Shown here one piece after another: positions 6,499 to 7,168 of a stretch of DNA of 7,168 bases. Each line of letters begins with the position of its first letter. Within the stretch, counting starts at the first letter, position 1. The notes beneath the pieces are model-generated. The model was not told where the DNA came from and did no database searches. It was given only the letters and a program-made list of their open reading frames with translations. The translations under genes were made by a program, and so were the position numbers. Source of the stretch: Anaerolineaceae bacterium (GTDB lineage Bacteria; Chloroflexota; Anaerolineae; Anaerolineales; Anaerolineaceae); assembly GCA_003448875.1 (NCBI GenBank), contig DLXG01000120.1:1-7168 (forward strand), given 5' to 3'.

Positions 6499-6897
6499 TC
6501 ACTCCTCCAATAAACTATCGCTGGCTTCACCCAAACCATACACCCCGGCTTTGACCACTTTGAGCGGAAGTAAAGCACACTTCAAGCGAACCGGCCCCAG
6601 TTCAATTCCCAATAATTCCAATACATCCTGCTTACTCAATTGTTTTACTTCGTCCAGTGTTTTTCCAATGATACTTTCTAAAAGCAAATCGGCCGAAGCC
6701 TGAGAAATGGCACAGCCATGTCCGCTGAAGGCAGCCTCAACAACCCGCGAGTTTTCATCTACACGCAAATCAACACGGATACGGTCACCACAAAGGGGGT
6801 TCTCATCCTCAAAGGAAATATCATGCGGCTCCAATACACCCCGGTAGAGAGGCTCTTTATACCGCTCAATAATAATTTCGCGATAAAGATCATCCAT
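6499..6897 (-). CDS. sufU: SufU-like Fe-S assembly sulfur-transfer/scaffold protein
   Basis: SufU takes persulfide sulfur from SufS and feeds SUF cluster assembly. From the ATG at 6897 the protein has 132 residues and starts MDDLYREIIIERYKEP, the normal family N-terminus. The zinc/active-site set is complete: Cys36 and Asp38 in NPLCGDRIRV, Cys62 in GHGCAISQAS, and Cys107 in RLKCALLPL. SufU-like traits are the GCAIS block and Lys before the last Cys (IscU has His there). However, the Cys62-Cys107 spacing of 45 is IscU-like and about 17 residues shorter than in B. subtilis SufU as I recall it. An in-frame TTG at 6918 would overlap sufS. The ATG at 6897 is preferred because it has an AAAGG site 9 nt upstream and fits family N-termini. 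It sits between sufS and the Rieske gene. Confidence 0.92.
   Translation of the reverse strand: MDDLYREIIIERYKEPLYRGVLEPHDISFEDENPLCGDRIRVDLRVDENSRVVEAAFSGHGCAISQASADLLLESIIGKTLDEVKQLSKQDVLELLGIELGPVRLKCALLPLKVVKAGVYGLGEASDSLLEE
6503..6508 (-). promoter_or_regulatory. Ribosome binding site of the Rieske gene
   Basis: GGAGGA on the minus strand lies inside the 3' end of sufU, 10 nt ahead of the Rieske ATG. It is a near-perfect Shine-Dalgarno match and allows translation independent of sufU. Confidence 0.65.
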
Positions 6898-6910
6898 TGC
6901 GGTTTGCCTT

Positions 6911-7168
6911 TCAGCCAAAAATCTTTTTTACTTTTGCCAGTCCGCGCACCAGACGGTCTACTTCCTCGCGGCTATTGTACAGGTAAAAACTAGCCCGGGT
7001 GGTAGCCGGTAAACCGAACTTTTCGTGTAACGGCATGGCACAGTGATGCCCGGCCCGAACCGCTATTCCCTCGCTATCTAAAATTTGCGACACATCATGA
7101 GGGTGAATACCGCGCATGGTGAAGGACGCCACCGCGCCTTTTGCTCGGCAGGCGGGCCGTAAATTCTC
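6911..7168 (-). CDS. sufS: SufS cysteine desulfurase (C-terminal 85 residues; 5' end outside window)
   Basis: SufS is the PLP-dependent group II cysteine desulfurase that frees sulfur from cysteine as a persulfide for the SUF pathway. The visible C-terminus runs from ENLRPACRAKGAVASF to KKIFG. It carries the active-site block VRAGHHCAMPL, with the catalytic Cys at visible residue 43 (codon 7042-7040), and TTRASFYLYN, with the conserved substrate-binding Arg. GIHPHDV precedes these, and its second His is 19 residues before the catalytic Cys. In-frame coding continues to the window edge, so the GTG at 7132 is not the start. SufU follows after 13 nt. The order sufS-sufU is the usual one in Gram-positive-type SUF operons; sufC, sufB and sufD would be expected further upstream on this strand. 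Confidence 0.95.
   Translation of the reverse strand, partial: ENLRPACRAKGAVASFTMRGIHPHDVSQILDSEGIAVRAGHHCAMPLHEKFGLPATTRASFYLYNSREEVDRLVRGLAKVKKIFG

Noticed and set aside
6898..6918. Seven-residue extension of SufU from a TTG codon at 6918
   Set aside because: It would overlap the end of sufS and add residues not typical of the family. The ATG at 6897 has a suitable ribosome site and gives the standard N-terminus.

Overview
The window looks like a chromosomal housekeeping and accessory segment from an anaerobic or facultative bacterium. GC content is moderate, there are no mobile elements, and gene packing is tight. [NiFe]-hydrogenase maturation genes occur together with a SufU-type SUF operon that contains a Rieske gene, next to a membrane zinc-ribbon protein of unknown family. 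This mix would fit Chloroflexota (Anaerolineae-like), but that is an inference from gene content and style; no marker gene here proves it.

Layout. (1) Positions 1-2079, + strand: the 3' part of hypD followed by complete hypE, the end of a hyp operon that begins outside the window. Together they build the Fe(CN)2CO centre of [NiFe]-hydrogenases. (2) Positions 2085-4544, - strand: a two-gene unit. It is transcribed from a promoter near 4551-4580 and encodes first a zinc-ribbon, single-membrane-span protein of unknown function. The second gene encodes a membrane-anchored serine hydrolase (class A beta-lactamase-like fold) with an N-terminal region resembling a peptidoglycan-binding domain. This unit converges on hypE with only 5 nt between the stop codons. 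(3) Positions 4630-6096, + strand: a class I SAM-dependent methyltransferase and a PIG-L/LmbE-type zinc deacetylase, nearly abutting. They are driven by a near-consensus sigma-70 promoter whose -35 box overlaps the -35 box of the divergent unit. (4) A symmetrical, bidirectional intrinsic terminator at 6112-6141. (5) Positions 6154-7168, - strand: the 3' end of a SUF operon, sufS (partial) - sufU - Rieske ferredoxin-like protein. SufS and SufU would mobilise sulfur from cysteine for Fe-S cluster assembly, and the Rieske protein is a small [2Fe-2S] electron carrier.

There is no CRISPR array, transposon, tRNA, rRNA or recognisable defence system, and no gene-free stretch longer than about 85 nt. 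The least explained content is the zinc-ribbon/serine-hydrolase pair, the methyltransferase/deacetylase pair with its shared control region, and an unusually short SufU.
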